Source of the DNA: Streptomyces albospinus
Lineage (GTDB): Bacteria; Actinomycetota; Actinomycetes; Streptomycetales; Streptomycetaceae
DNA length: 64,000 bases
Direction: 5' to 3'
Assembly: GCF_014648695.1 (NCBI RefSeq)
Contig: NZ_BMRP01000001.1
Span: 506,504-570,503, forward strand
Every line of letters starts with the position of its first letter. Within the stretch, counting starts at the first letter, position 1. Under the pieces are notes generated by a model. The model made no database searches. It was not told where the DNA came from and worked only from the letters and a program-made list of their open reading frames with translations. This document shows positions 10,770 through 22,729 of the stretch, one piece after another. The translations under genes were made by a program, and so were the position numbers.

Positions 10770-12707
10770 TCACGGGCGGTGCCGGTCGCCGTGCCGGGAG
10801 TGGTCGCCGTGCCAGGAGTGCCACAGGGCCGCATAGGCGCCGCCGGCCGCCACCAGCTCGTCATGGGGGCCCAGTTCGGTCAGCCGGCCGGCCTCCATCA
10901 CCGCCACCCGGTCCGCGTCGTGCGCGGTGTGCAGACGGTGCGCGATGGCGATGACCGTACGGCCCTTGAGGACGGCGGCCAGCGCGCGCTCCGTATGGCG
11001 GGCGGTACGCGGATCCAGCAGCGCCGTCGCCTCGTCCAGGATCAGCGTGTGCGGATCGGCCAGCACCACGCGCGCCAGGGCCAGTTGCTGGGACTGCGAG
11101 CCGTCCGGGCGGTAGCCGCCCGCGCCCAGCTCGGTGTCCAGGCCGTCCGGCAGCTCGGCAGCCCAGTCGGCCCCCACCGCGGCCAGCGCGGCGCGCAGCG
11201 CGCCGTCCGCGGCATCCGGCGCGGCGATCCGCAGATTGTCCCGGACGGTGCCCAGGAAGACATGGTGCTCCTGGGTGACCAGGACGACCTGGCGGCGCAG
11301 CACCTCGGGATCCAGCCCGGCGACCGGCACCCCGCCGACGGTCACGGAGCCCCGGCGCGGCGCGTCGACACCGGCGAGCAGCCGCCCCAGGGTGGACTTC
11401 CCGGCGCCGGACGGACCGACCACGGCGATCCGCTCGCCGGGGCGGACGGTGAGGGTGACGCCCCGCAGCACATCGGCGGGGGCGGGAGCGCCCCCGGCCC
11501 CGCCGCCGGAGCCCGCCGCCGGCCCGGTCGTGCCCCCGGCCCCCGGCGCGGTCCCGTAGGCGTAGTGGACGCCGGTGACGTCGATGCGGTCGTCCGCCGG
11601 GACGGGGGAGGCGAGGGCCGGCTCCGGGGGGCGCGGCGCGCTGCCCAGGCCCTCCACGCGGGCGAACGCGGCGGTGCTGGACTGGAGTTGCTCGACCCAG
11701 AGCAGGATCGTGTCCAGCGGCCCCGACAGCTGCCGCAGATACATCGCCGCGGAGACCACCACCCCCAGGCTCATCGCGCCCCGCCCGTGCAGCGCCCCGC
11801 CGACCAGCAGCACCGCCACCACCGGGAGCACATACGAGACGTCCACCGCGGGGAAGAACACGCTGCGCAGGAACAGGGTGCGGAGACGGGTACGGCGGAA
11901 GCGGGCGATCGCCGCCTCGGAGGCGGCGTGCCGGGCCTCCTGGAGGCTCAGCGCCTCGACCGTCCGGGCGCCCGTCGCGGTGGCCGCGAGCAGCTCGGCG
12001 AGCGCCGAACTGGCCGCTCCCTCCGCCAGATACGCGGCGCGCGCCCGGCGCAGATACCACCGGGTGGCGAACAGCGCGCCCAGCAGCGCCGCACCGCACG
12101 CCCCCAGCAGGGGATCGAGGACCAGCACCGCCCCGAGCACGAACAGCACCTGCACCGCCGCGATCAGCACCTCCGGCGCGGCATCCCGCAACGTCCGTGC
12201 GACGGAGGTGACATCGGTCGTACCGCGCGTCGTCAGATCGCCCGCACCGGCCCGCTCCACGGCCGCCGCCGGCAGCGCCAGCGCCCGCTCGACGAACTCC
12301 TCCCGGACCCGCAGCACCGTCCGCTCGCCGAACCGGTGCCCCGCGTACCGGGCGCAGCGGAACAGCAGCAGCTGCGCCACCGCGCACCCGAGGATGACCA
12401 GCGCCATCCGGTCCACCGCGGCCACCCCGCCGCCGGCCCGCACCGTGTCGACGATCCGGCCGAGCAGCCAGGGGGCGATCAGGCCGGCGCCGGCGGCGAG
12501 CCCGTTCAGCGCGAGGATCAGCGGGAAGGCGCGGCCGTCCCGGCGGACCAGCCGGGCGGCGGCGCGGCGGGTGGCGGCCGGACCGGCCACCGGCAGCGCA
12601 CCGGGCGGCGGCGCCTCCTCGCCGTGCCCGCGCGACGGCCGTCCGGCTCGCCCGGCTCGCCCGGCTCGTACGGACCGCGAGGCCCGCTCGCCCTCGGCGG
12701 CGGTCAT
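10770..12707 (-). CDS. ABC exporter half-transporter (TMD-NBD), Walker-competent subunit
   Basis: Type IV ABC exporter subunit of 645 residues: a membrane domain (about 55-340) and a C-terminal ATPase domain. Walker A (GPSGAGKST), Walker B with catalytic Glu (LILDEATALLD) and the H-loop His (VIAIAHRL) are intact, but the signature reads RPDGSQSQQ instead of LSGGQ. This is the reciprocal defect to its neighbour 12704-14530, so the two should form a heterodimer with one working ATP site. ATG at 12707 follows AGGAGG and overlaps the upstream stop as ATGA. The substrate is unknown. The linker at about 375-400 is Gly/Ala-rich. Confidence 0.88.
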   Translation of the reverse strand: MTAAEGERASRSVRAGRAGRAGRPSRGHGEEAPPPGALPVAGPAATRRAAARLVRRDGRAFPLILALNGLAAGAGLIAPWLLGRIVDTVRAGGGVAAVDRMALVILGCAVAQLLLFRCARYAGHRFGERTVLRVREEFVERALALPAAAVERAGAGDLTTRGTTDVTSVARTLRDAAPEVLIAAVQVLFVLGAVLVLDPLLGACGAALLGALFATRWYLRRARAAYLAEGAASSALAELLAATATGARTVEALSLQEARHAASEAAIARFRRTRLRTLFLRSVFFPAVDVSYVLPVVAVLLVGGALHGRGAMSLGVVVSAAMYLRQLSGPLDTILLWVEQLQSSTAAFARVEGLGSAPRPPEPALASPVPADDRIDVTGVHYAYGTAPGAGGTTGPAAGSGGGAGGAPAPADVLRGVTLTVRPGERIAVVGPSGAGKSTLGRLLAGVDAPRRGSVTVGGVPVAGLDPEVLRRQVVLVTQEHHVFLGTVRDNLRIAAPDAADGALRAALAAVGADWAAELPDGLDTELGAGGYRPDGSQSQQLALARVVLADPHTLILDEATALLDPRTARHTERALAAVLKGRTVIAIAHRLHTAHDADRVAVMEAGRLTELGPHDELVAAGGAYAALWHSWHGDHSRHGDRHRP

Positions 12708-14530
12708 CGGGCCTCCTGGGGTGCGGGTGCGGGTGCGGGTGCGGGTGCGGGTGCGCTGCCGTGGGGCGGGGGGCGGCCGTCGGCGGGTACGACTCCGTCC
12801 GGCCCGGTCGCCTCGTCCTCCCCGCGCGACACCAGGCGCCGGTATCCCGGCTGCCCGTCGAGCAGTTCGCGATGGCTGCCCGCTGCTGCGACCCGCCCGC
12901 CGACCAGGTAGTACACCGTGTCCGCCCGGTCGAGCAGCAGCGGTGAGGTGGTGGTGACCACGGTCGTCCGGCGGCCCGCGCGGGCGGCGTGCAGCCGGGT
13001 CGCGACGGCCGCCTCGGTGTGCGCGTCGACCGCCGAGGTCGGTTCGACCGCGAGCAGGACCTCCGGGTCGGCCAGCAACGCCCGTACCAGGCGCAGCCGC
13101 TGCCGCTGGCCGCCAGAGAGGTCGCGGCCCTGCGCCGCCACCGGGGAGTCGAGCCCGTCCGGCAGCCCGCGGACGATGTCCCCGGCCAGCGCCGCCTCGA
13201 CGGCCCGGTCGATCGCCTCCTGGTCGCGGTCCCGGCGGCCGGATATCACCTCGCGCAGGGTGCCCGCGAACAGGTCCGCCTCGTTGTCCGCGACCAGCAC
13301 GCGGTCCCGCAGCCGCGCCGGGGCGATCTCGTCCAGCCGTACGGCGCCCCAGGTGGCCGCCGGATCCGCGAAGCCGCCGAGCCGGTCGACCACCGCCGCC
13401 GACTCGGCCGGGCGGGCGCTCGCCAGCGCGGTGAGCGACCCGGGCGTCACCACGACGCCGGAGGCCGGATCCCGCAGCAGGGACGGTACTTCGGGCGGGT
13501 CCCGGTACGCGCGGCCCGCCGGCCCGCCGCCCGCGCCGACCGCTGCGGCACCGCCGCCCCGGCCGTCCGGCGCCAGCTCCAGGAAGCGGACCACCCGGCG
13601 GGCGGCCACCAGGCCCCGGGCGAGGTCGTAGCCGCCCTCGATGAAGAACGACACCGGCACCACCAGCGCCGCCGTGTAGCCGTAGACGGCCACCAACTCG
13701 CCGATGGTCAGGGTGCCCTGGGCCGCCATACGGGCCGCGAGCCAGGTCACCGCGGCCAGGAACAGCGTCGGCAGGCCGACCCCGAGCGCCTGGACCCAGC
13801 TGGTCACCGCGCCGACCCGATAGCCCTCGGCCCGCAGCGCCCGTGCGTCGCGCCGGTAGCGGTCGGCGAACACCTCCTTGCCGCCGAGCCCGTTGAGCAC
13901 CCGCAGCCCGCCGACCAGGTCCGTGAGCCGGGCCGCCAGCCCGCCCTCCCGCTCGCGGTAGCGCGCCTCGACGCCCTGGAGCCGGCCCAGCAGCGGCCCG
14001 ACCAGCACCGCGAGCAGCGGCACGCCGAGCAGCAGCACCGCGGCCAGCAGCGGCGAGACGGACAGCAGGAGCGCGGCGACCACCGCATACGCCAGCACCG
14101 CGCCCAGCCCCGGCCCGGTCATCGTCAGCGTCTGGCTGATCACCGCGACGTCGCCGATCCCGATGGCGACGACCTCTCCGGCGGTCACCTCGCGGGGCAG
14201 CGCGGCGCCCAGCCGCAGGGTGTGCGCCACGACGACCCGCACCGTGCGCAACGACGCGTCCATCCGGATCCGGGTCATCGTGCGGTGGCGCATGATCCCC
14301 ACGAAGGCGTTGAACACCCCGATGGCCAGCAGCACCGCCGTCCAGCCGAGCAGCGCTCCCGTGTGGCGCGGAGCCAGCCCCTCGTCAACGGCGCGCGAGA
14401 GCACATACGGTGGCAGCATCAGCCCCACCATCGACAGGCTCCCCAGCGTCGAGCCCGCCGCGACCCGCCGCCGCTGGCTGGTCACCAGCCACCACAGATA
14501 GCGCGCCGGACTCCGGTGGTCGGGCGTCAT
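12704..14530 (-). CDS. ABC exporter half-transporter with a degenerate ATPase domain
   Basis: 608-residue TMD-NBD protein whose own nucleotide site looks dead. The position of Walker A reads TPGSLTALASARPAE with no GxxGxGK(S/T), Walker B is VLLAVEPTSAVD without its Asp, and the H-loop His is replaced in VVTTTSPLLL. The signature LSGGQRQR is intact and can complete the Walker A/B site of the partner at 10770-12707. The C-terminus is an Ala-Pro repeat encoded by a GTGCGG hexamer array. ATG at 14530 overlaps the stop of the upstream gene (ATGA); a start 18 bases further up is possible. The two genes form one heterodimer pair. Confidence 0.87.
   Translation of the reverse strand: MTPDHRSPARYLWWLVTSQRRRVAAGSTLGSLSMVGLMLPPYVLSRAVDEGLAPRHTGALLGWTAVLLAIGVFNAFVGIMRHRTMTRIRMDASLRTVRVVVAHTLRLGAALPREVTAGEVVAIGIGDVAVISQTLTMTGPGLGAVLAYAVVAALLLSVSPLLAAVLLLGVPLLAVLVGPLLGRLQGVEARYREREGGLAARLTDLVGGLRVLNGLGGKEVFADRYRRDARALRAEGYRVGAVTSWVQALGVGLPTLFLAAVTWLAARMAAQGTLTIGELVAVYGYTAALVVPVSFFIEGGYDLARGLVAARRVVRFLELAPDGRGGGAAAVGAGGGPAGRAYRDPPEVPSLLRDPASGVVVTPGSLTALASARPAESAAVVDRLGGFADPAATWGAVRLDEIAPARLRDRVLVADNEADLFAGTLREVISGRRDRDQEAIDRAVEAALAGDIVRGLPDGLDSPVAAQGRDLSGGQRQRLRLVRALLADPEVLLAVEPTSAVDAHTEAAVATRLHAARAGRRTTVVTTTSPLLLDRADTVYYLVGGRVAAAGSHRELLDGQPGYRRLVSRGEDEATGPDGVVPADGRPPPHGSAPAPAPAPAPAPQEAR
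12719..12754. repeat. GTGCGG hexanucleotide tandem repeat
   Basis: Five to six perfect copies of GTGCGG in tandem, encoding an Ala-Pro run at the C-terminus of the degenerate ABC subunit on the minus strand. Copy number is likely to vary by slippage, but because the unit is six bases it would not shift the reading frame. Confidence 0.85.
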
Positions 14531-16422
14531 CCGACACTCTCCCGCCACGCCCGGTGCAGCTGTGCGAACCGGCCCCGGGCGGCGATCAGTTCGGCCGGGC
14601 TGCCGTCCTCGACGACCCGGCCGTCGGCCATCACCAGCACCCGGTCGGCGATCTCCACCGTCGACAGCCGGTGGGCGATCACCAGGGCCGTACGGCCGCG
14701 CAGCACCGTGCCCATGGCGCGCTGCACCGCCCGCTCGCCCGGGATGTCCAGCGAGCTGGTCGCCTCGTCCAGGATGAGGACGGCCGGGTCGGCGAGCAGC
14801 GCGCGGGCGAAGCCGACCAACTGCCGCTGGCCCGCGGAGATCCGGCCGCCGCGCTTGCGGACGTCGGTGTCGTAGCCGTCCGGGAGGGCGGCGATGAAGT
14901 CATGGGCGCCGATCGCCTTCGCGGCCCGCTCGACCTCCGCGCGGGTGGCGTCCGGGCGGCCGATGGTGATGTTGTCGGCGACCGTACCGGAGAACAGGAA
15001 CGCCTCCTGGGTGACCATGACGACCTCCCGGCGCAGCTCGGCGCCGGCCAGCTCGCGCAGGTCGACGCCGTCCAGCAGGACCCGGCCCTCGGTGGGGTCG
15101 TGGAAGCGGGCCAGCAGCTTGGCCAGGGTGGACTTGCCGGCGCCGGTGGCTCCGACCACCGCCACGGTCGTGCCGGGCGCGAGCGCCAGGTCGAAGCGCG
15201 GCAGCACCTCACCGCCGGTCCGGTATGCGAACCGGACGCCGCGGAAGGCCACTTCACGGCCGGGCCGGGCGGGCGCCGCGGCCGGCAGCGCGCGCGGGGC
15301 GGCGGGCTCGGGCACGGTCGGCCGCTGGGCGAGCAGCCCGGCGATCTTCTCCAGCGAAGCCGCCGCCGACTGATAGTCGTTGAGGAACATCCCGAGCCGG
15401 TCGATGGGTTCGTACAGCCGGCGCAGATACAGCACCGAGGCGGCCAGCACACCGAGGGCCAGACCGCCGGTGGCGACGCGGTAGGCGCCCCACAGGACGA
15501 TCGCGGCGACCGCGATGTTGGCCACCGCCCGGGAGCCGACGACATAGCGCGCCATCTCCAGGATCGCGTCGCCGTTGATCCGCAGATGACGGGCGTTCAG
15601 CCGGGCGAAGGCCGCGTCGTTCGCCCGCTCGCGGCGGAACGCCTGCACCGGGCGGATGCCGTTGACGGTCTCCGTGAACCGCACGATGACGGCCGCGATG
15701 GCGGTGGACCGCTTCCCGTACACCCGCTTCGAGCGGCGCTGGAAGGAGCGGACGAGGAATGCCAGCGGCACCGCGGAGACCAGCGCGGCGGCACCGAACC
15801 CCGGGTCCAGCCAGAGGAGGGTCGCGGTGATGTACACCGTCGAGAGGACGACCGTGACCAGCTCCTGGAGGCCCTCGTCGAGGAGTTCGCGCAGCGCCTC
15901 GACGTCGGTGGTGGCCCGGGAGATCAGCCGGCCGGACGTGTAGCGCTCGTGGAAGTCCAGGCTCAGCGACTGCGCGTGCCGGAAGATCCGGTCGCGCAGG
16001 TCGACCAGCACGTCCTGGCCGGCCCGGGCGGAGAGCCGGACGAAGGCGCACTGCAAGCCGCCGGCCGCCGTGGCGCACAGCGCCGCCGCCACCGCCACGG
16101 CGATCAGCGGGCCGCGGTCGCCCGCCCGCAGCGCCGGCACCGCGCGGTCGAGGGCGTAGGCGACCAGCAGCGGTCCGGCCTGCACGGCGGCCTGCTGGAG
16201 CAGCAGTACGAAGGCGGCGGCACGGATGCGTCCGCGGTGCGGCGCCAGTAAGGACCGCAGCAGCGCGCGCGAGGCGCCCTCGGGGGTGGGCAGCAGGTCC
16301 GTCGCGAAGGCGTCGGGGGCGGCCTCCGGGGGACGCCGCTGCCCGGAGGGGGCGGGGCGGCCGTGCCGCCCGCCGCAGCCGTCCGGGTCGTCGGCCGGCA
16401 GGCCGGTCGCCGTGGTCGTCAT
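14527..16422 (-). CDS. ABC exporter half-transporter (TMD-NBD)
   Basis: 631-residue exporter subunit with an N-terminal Pro/Gly-rich tail of about 50 residues, a six-helix membrane domain and an ATPase domain. Walker A (GATGAGKST), Walker B with Glu ([11 protein letters not shown]) and H-loop (VIAHRLST) are canonical; the signature is ISAGQRQL instead of LSGGQ. Its partner is the upstream gene 16419-18515, whose Walker B has Asp instead of the catalytic Glu. The two together give the usual heterodimeric arrangement of one consensus and one degenerate site. The start ATG at 16422 overlaps the upstream stop (ATGA). The substrate is unknown. Confidence 0.88.
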   Translation of the reverse strand: MTTTATGLPADDPDGCGGRHGRPAPSGQRRPPEAAPDAFATDLLPTPEGASRALLRSLLAPHRGRIRAAAFVLLLQQAAVQAGPLLVAYALDRAVPALRAGDRGPLIAVAVAAALCATAAGGLQCAFVRLSARAGQDVLVDLRDRIFRHAQSLSLDFHERYTSGRLISRATTDVEALRELLDEGLQELVTVVLSTVYITATLLWLDPGFGAAALVSAVPLAFLVRSFQRRSKRVYGKRSTAIAAVIVRFTETVNGIRPVQAFRRERANDAAFARLNARHLRINGDAILEMARYVVGSRAVANIAVAAIVLWGAYRVATGGLALGVLAASVLYLRRLYEPIDRLGMFLNDYQSAAASLEKIAGLLAQRPTVPEPAAPRALPAAAPARPGREVAFRGVRFAYRTGGEVLPRFDLALAPGTTVAVVGATGAGKSTLAKLLARFHDPTEGRVLLDGVDLRELAGAELRREVVMVTQEAFLFSGTVADNITIGRPDATRAEVERAAKAIGAHDFIAALPDGYDTDVRKRGGRISAGQRQLVGFARALLADPAVLILDEATSSLDIPGERAVQRAMGTVLRGRTALVIAHRLSTVEIADRVLVMADGRVVEDGSPAELIAARGRFAQLHRAWRESVG

Positions 16423-18515
16423 CGGGCGCTCTCCCCCTCGTGCGGTCCGGTGCCGGTGGTACGGGCGGGGCCGCGGCCGGCTCCGGCGTCCGGGCCGCTG
16501 CCATGGGCGGGACCCCCGTCGCCGGGCTCCGCCGCACCGGACATCAGCGCGGCGTACTCCGGGCTGTCCCGCAGGAGTTGGCGGTGGGTGCCCACGGCGG
16601 CTATCCGGCCGTCCGACAGCAGCGCCACCCGGTCGGCGAGCAGGACCGTGGACGGACGGTGCGCGACGACCAGCGCGGTGGTGGTCGCCAGGACGTTCCG
16701 CAGCGCCGCCTCCACCAGGGCTTCGGTGTGGACGTCGAGGGCGGAGAGCGGATCGTCCAGGACCAGGAAGCGCGGCCGGCCGACCACGGCGCGGGCCAGG
16801 GCCAGCCGCTGCCGCTGCCCACCGGACAGGCTCATCCCCTGCTCACCGACCTCGGTCGCGGCGCCCTGGGGGAGCGCGGCCACGAATCCGTCGGCTTGCG
16901 CCACCTCCAACGCCCGCCGCAGCGCGGCTTCTTGGTCCGCCTGGCGGGCGGTGGCGAGGCCGGTGCGGTCGGCGAGGACGTCGCGGTCGCCGTGCCCGTC
17001 CCCGGTGTCCCGGCCGTCCTCCGTGTCCCGGGCAGCCCGGGGGTGGTCCCGCTCGTCCTGCCTGCCGCTCCGGCCCGCCGCGCGGTCCGCGTCCGGGGTG
17101 CCCGCCGCGCCCATCAGGACGTTCTCCGCCGCGGTCGCCGAGAACAGCGTGGGCTCCTCGAAGGCCACCGCCACCAGCGCCCGCGCCTCGTCCCGGCTGA
17201 GCGTGGCCAGATCGCGGCCGTCCAGGGTGATCCGGCCCGCCGTGGGGTCGTACAGCCGCGGCACCAGCGCCGTCAGCGTGGTCTTCCCGCTGCCGGTCGC
17301 CCCGACCAGCGCCATCGTCTCCCCGGGCCGGATGTGCAGATCGACACCCCGGAGGGTGGCGGGGGTGTCCGGCGGCGCGTCCGGATACCGGAACCCGACC
17401 CCTTCGAAGACCAGGCCGCCCGCGGGCGGGGCACCGCCGGTCCGGCCGCCGCCGGCGTCCGCGGCCCGGTCCGGCGCCGCCGGGTCGTCCGCCAGGGGCG
17501 CGTCCAGCACCTCGAAACAGCGGTCGGCCGCCGTCGCCGCCGCACTGCTCATCGCCAGCAGGAAGCCGATCGAATCCACCGGCCAGCGCAGCGCCAGCGC
17601 GGTGGACAGGAAGGCGACGAGCGTCCCCGCGGACAACCGGCCGTCGGCGACCTGGACCGCCCCCAGCACCAGCGCGGTGCCCACCGCGAGCTCCGGGAGG
17701 AGGGTGTTGGCGCCCCAGACGACGGACAGCAGCCGGGCCTTGCGCAGCTCGGTCGCCCGGACCGACCGGATCAGCTCCCTGAAGGCGCGGGCCTGGCTGC
17801 GGTGCCGGCCGAAGCCCTTGATGATCCGGATGCCGAGGACCGACTCCTCGACGACCGTCGTCAGATCGCCCAGCTGGTCCTGCGCCCGGCGCGCGACCTG
17901 CGCGTACTTCGCCTGGAAGACCGAGCACATCACCGTCAGCGGCAGCACCGGCGCCAGCAGCACCAGCCCGAGCGACCAGCGCTGGGCCAGCAGGATCGCA
18001 CAACCCACCACGATCGTCGCGCCGTTGACCAGAAGGAACGTCAGCGGGAAGACCAGGAACAGGCGCAGCAGTTGAAGATCCGTCGTGGCCCGGGAGAGCA
18101 ACTGCCCCGATGCCCAGCGGTCGTGGAAGGCGACCGGCAGCCGCTGCACGCGGTGGTACAGCGCCTCGCGCATCGCCGCCTCCACCCCGGCCGTCGGCCG
18201 CGCCACCAGCCACCGCCGCAGCCCGAACAGGCCCGCCTCGGCAAGCCCGAGCAGCAGCAGGCAGCCGCCGCCCCACCACACCCCTCCGGTGTCGCCGGCC
18301 GCCACCGGCCCGTCCACCAGCCACTTGAGGACCAGCGGAATGACCACGCCGATGCACGACGCGACCACCGCCACGAACGCGGCGGTGAACAGCCGCGCCC
18401 GCACCGGCCGCACGAACGGCCACAGGCGCAACAGCGAGCGCACGGCGGAGTGTTGGGCCGGCGCGGCCGGGTGGGCCGGGTCGGTCCGGGGCGTCGTGTG
18501 CGCGGTGAGTGCCAT
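16419..18515 (-). CDS. ABC exporter half-transporter with an acidic/basic insert in the ATPase domain
   Basis: 698-residue exporter subunit, first gene of the four-gene operon. Walker A (GATGSGKTT), signature (LSGGQRQR) and H-loop (VVAHRPST) are canonical, but Walker B ends LVLDDPLSALD, so the catalytic Glu is Asp. Between the Q-loop and the signature lies an extra ~50-residue charged stretch rich in Asp, Arg and Gly (DTEDGRDTGDGHGDRD), absent from its neighbours and predicted to be disordered. The start is ATG 18515 or the GTG just before it; no strong ribosome-binding site is seen. Pairs with 14527-16422. Confidence 0.86.
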   Translation of the reverse strand: MALTAHTTPRTDPAHPAAPAQHSAVRSLLRLWPFVRPVRARLFTAAFVAVVASCIGVVIPLVLKWLVDGPVAAGDTGGVWWGGGCLLLLGLAEAGLFGLRRWLVARPTAGVEAAMREALYHRVQRLPVAFHDRWASGQLLSRATTDLQLLRLFLVFPLTFLLVNGATIVVGCAILLAQRWSLGLVLLAPVLPLTVMCSVFQAKYAQVARRAQDQLGDLTTVVEESVLGIRIIKGFGRHRSQARAFRELIRSVRATELRKARLLSVVWGANTLLPELAVGTALVLGAVQVADGRLSAGTLVAFLSTALALRWPVDSIGFLLAMSSAAATAADRCFEVLDAPLADDPAAPDRAADAGGGRTGGAPPAGGLVFEGVGFRYPDAPPDTPATLRGVDLHIRPGETMALVGATGSGKTTLTALVPRLYDPTAGRITLDGRDLATLSRDEARALVAVAFEEPTLFSATAAENVLMGAAGTPDADRAAGRSGRQDERDHPRAARDTEDGRDTGDGHGDRDVLADRTGLATARQADQEAALRRALEVAQADGFVAALPQGAATEVGEQGMSLSGGQRQRLALARAVVGRPRFLVLDDPLSALDVHTEALVEAALRNVLATTTALVVAHRPSTVLLADRVALLSDGRIAAVGTHRQLLRDSPEYAALMSGAAEPGDGGPAHGSGPDAGAGRGPARTTGTGPHEGESAR

Positions 18516-18600
18516 CACTCGCGAGCGTACGGCGAGGCACTGACAGCGCTCATGCGGTTTTCCGGCATGCGGTGGTGCGGCAGCCGGCGGCGGGTCTCCG

Positions 18601-20877
<2,277 letters not shown>

Positions 20878-20925
20878 TGCCGGCCTCCTGCGGCTCAGGG
20901 CTCGGTCGGGTGGCGGCCCCGAGCC

Positions 20926-20957
20926 TGGGGGCACCTCCCAGCGTCAGCTGGCGGAGT
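20926..20957. repeat. Dispersed Streptomyces-type intergenic palindrome
   Basis: The segment reads CCTGGGGGCACCTCCCAGC, then GTCA, then GCTGGCGGAG; the arms CTCCCAGC and GCTGGCGGAG pair with one mismatch. Similar GGGGGCACCTCCCAGC elements are common between Streptomyces genes (from memory). It lies just upstream of glgX. Confidence 0.55.
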
Positions 20958-20986
20958 CCCGGCCGCGCGCGGGCCCACCGCCCGCA

Positions 20987-21062
20987 CTGTCGTGCTGCGT
21001 CGTGCGGTGCCTGCTGCGTCGTGCTGTGTCGCGAGGTGTCGTGCTGCGCTGTTCGGTGTCGC
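20987..21062. repeat. Imperfect GTCGTGCTGCG tandem array
   Basis: About six degenerate copies of a unit near GTCGTGCTGCG or GTCGTGCTGTG occur in 76 bases between the divergent glgX and L,D-transpeptidase genes. No coding function is seen; slippage or multiple protein-binding sites are both possible. Confidence 0.5.
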
Positions 21063-21236
21063 TCCCCGTTGTTCTGCCCGCAACCGGGCGTTGCCTCACG
21101 CTTCCGGCCGCCGTGGACGCCCGGCGCTCCCGCAGCCCGCCCGCGCGCCGTCCCCGCCCCGCCGCGGGCCGCGTCCATGACATTCCGAATCGTGGCATAC
21201 CGCCCAACCCGCGCATCATCCGTCACAATCCGGCGT

Positions 21237-22550
21237 ATGACCGGCCATCAGCACGACCGAGCAGGGGACCACACGGGGGACCGACGGACGGACCGGACGA
21301 CGGCCCCGGTGCCGGGCCTGCCGGTCCGCCGCGCGCCCTCCGGGGCGCCCCCGCGGGCGCCCCGTCTGCGCGCCGCCCGCGCACTGCTGGCCGCGCTCGC
21401 GGGCTGGGCGGCGCTGGCCGGCTGCGGCGGTCCGGACGCGCTGATCGGCAGTCCGCCGGCCACCCCGGAGGAGGCGATCCGGGTCCTGCCGGGCGACGGC
21501 GCGCGCGGCGTACGGGCCAACGGGCGGATGGAGGTCCGGGTCCAGGAGGGGCGGCTGGAGCGGGTGGAGGTCACCCGGACCGGCAGCGACGGCCGGGAAT
21601 CCGTGGCCGGCCGCTTCTCGCGGGACGGGACGATCTGGCGGCCGGCGGCGGACTCCCTGGAACTCGGGGCCCGGTACACCGTCGACGCCGTCGCGCGAGA
21701 CGCCGCCGGCCGCCGCCTGGCCCGCCACACCACCTTCACCACCTTCCTGCCCCCGCACCGCCTCATCGGCTACTACACGCCCGAGAGCGGCACCACGGTC
21801 GGCACCGGCCTGATCTTCTCGCTGGCCTTCAACCGCGCGGTCGTCGACCGCGCGGCCGTCGAGCGCGCCATCACGGTCAGCGCCGAGCCGGGCGTCGAGG
21901 TCGCCCCCCACTGGTTCGGCCGCCGGCGGCTGGACTTCCGGCCCCGGCACCGGTGGCGGCCGGGCACCCGGATCACCGTCCGGCTGCGGCTGCGCGACGT
22001 GAAGGCCGGCCCCGGCTCCTACGGGCTCCAGCGCAAGACCCTCCACTACCAGGTCGACCGGGACCAGATCAGCGTCATCGACGCGGCCCGGCACACCCTG
22101 ACCGTCCGCCGCTCGGGCCAGGTGCTGGCGACCCTGCCGGTGACCGCGGGCAACGCCGACAACCCCACCTACAACGGGAAGATGGTGATCCTGGAGCGCC
22201 AGGTGGTGACCCGGATGGACGGCGACACCGTCGGCTTCGGCGCCGAGTACGACATCCCGGACGTGCCGCACGCGATGCGGCTGACCCGGTCCGGGACCTT
22301 CCTGCACGGCAACTACTGGGCGCCGCCGCGGGTCTTCGGCGGTGCCAACACCAGCCACGGCTGCGTCGGGCTCAAGGACGTCAAGGGCGGTGGCCCGAAC
22401 ACCCCGGCCGGCTGGCTCTACCGGAACTCGATCGTCGGCGACACCGTGGAGGTCCTCAACTCCCGGGACCGCACGGTCGCCCCGGACAACGGCCTGGGCG
22501 GCTGGAACATGTCGTGGCCGGCCTGGCAGGCGGGCAGCGCGCTCCACTGA
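21237..22550 (+). CDS. Lipoprotein L,D-transpeptidase (YkuD) with Ig-like domains
   Basis: Cell-envelope enzyme expected to form 3-3 peptidoglycan cross-links. The 437 residues hold an unusually long N-terminal region (about 45 residues), a hydrophobic segment with lipobox ALAGC (Cys63), two Ig-like domains (about 75-270) and a YkuD domain with the catalytic motif SHGCVGL and an upstream HGNYW. This resembles actinobacterial Ldt proteins of the LdtMt2 type. No clear ribosome-binding site precedes ATG 21237, so the mRNA may be leaderless or the start may lie further inside. The next gene is a paralogue. Confidence 0.9.
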   Translation: MTGHQHDRAGDHTGDRRTDRTTAPVPGLPVRRAPSGAPPRAPRLRAARALLAALAGWAALAGCGGPDALIGSPPATPEEAIRVLPGDGARGVRANGRMEVRVQEGRLERVEVTRTGSDGRESVAGRFSRDGTIWRPAADSLELGARYTVDAVARDAAGRRLARHTTFTTFLPPHRLIGYYTPESGTTVGTGLIFSLAFNRAVVDRAAVERAITVSAEPGVEVAPHWFGRRRLDFRPRHRWRPGTRITVRLRLRDVKAGPGSYGLQRKTLHYQVDRDQISVIDAARHTLTVRRSGQVLATLPVTAGNADNPTYNGKMVILERQVVTRMDGDTVGFGAEYDIPDVPHAMRLTRSGTFLHGNYWAPPRVFGGANTSHGCVGLKDVKGGGPNTPAGWLYRNSIVGDTVEVLNSRDRTVAPDNGLGGWNMSWPAWQAGSALH

Positions 22551-22729
22551 ACGAGCCCCCGCCCGCGTTCGTACGCACGAGCGAACACCCACCCTCCCAC
22601 TTGGGACTGAACGGTGACGTCCGGGGGGAGTTGAGTGTCAGTGCGGTGTGGTTATCTAGCGGCACGCGCGCGGCCTCGGGGCCGGCGCGCGGTGGTCCGC
22701 GGGCGGTGCGAGGGGAAGAGGGGCCAGTC

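Larger units (their letters stand above)
20878..21236. other. Divergent intergenic region glgX / L,D-transpeptidase with repeats
   Basis: No gene is supported in this 359-base stretch. At about 20926-20957 there is a dyad of the CTGGGGGCACCTCCCAGC type with a GCTGG partner arm, a dispersed intergenic palindrome I recall as frequent in Streptomyces. At about 20987-21062 imperfect copies of GTCGTGCTGCG follow one another. Promoters for both divergent genes must lie here, but no consensus is clear. Confidence 0.5.

Noticed and set aside
8247-12911. A 1554-codon open frame on the plus strand across the proteases and ABC genes
   Set aside because: It is the antisense shadow of minus-strand genes with full motifs; its product is low-complexity Arg/Gly/Val-rich with no domain, a usual artefact of high third-position GC.
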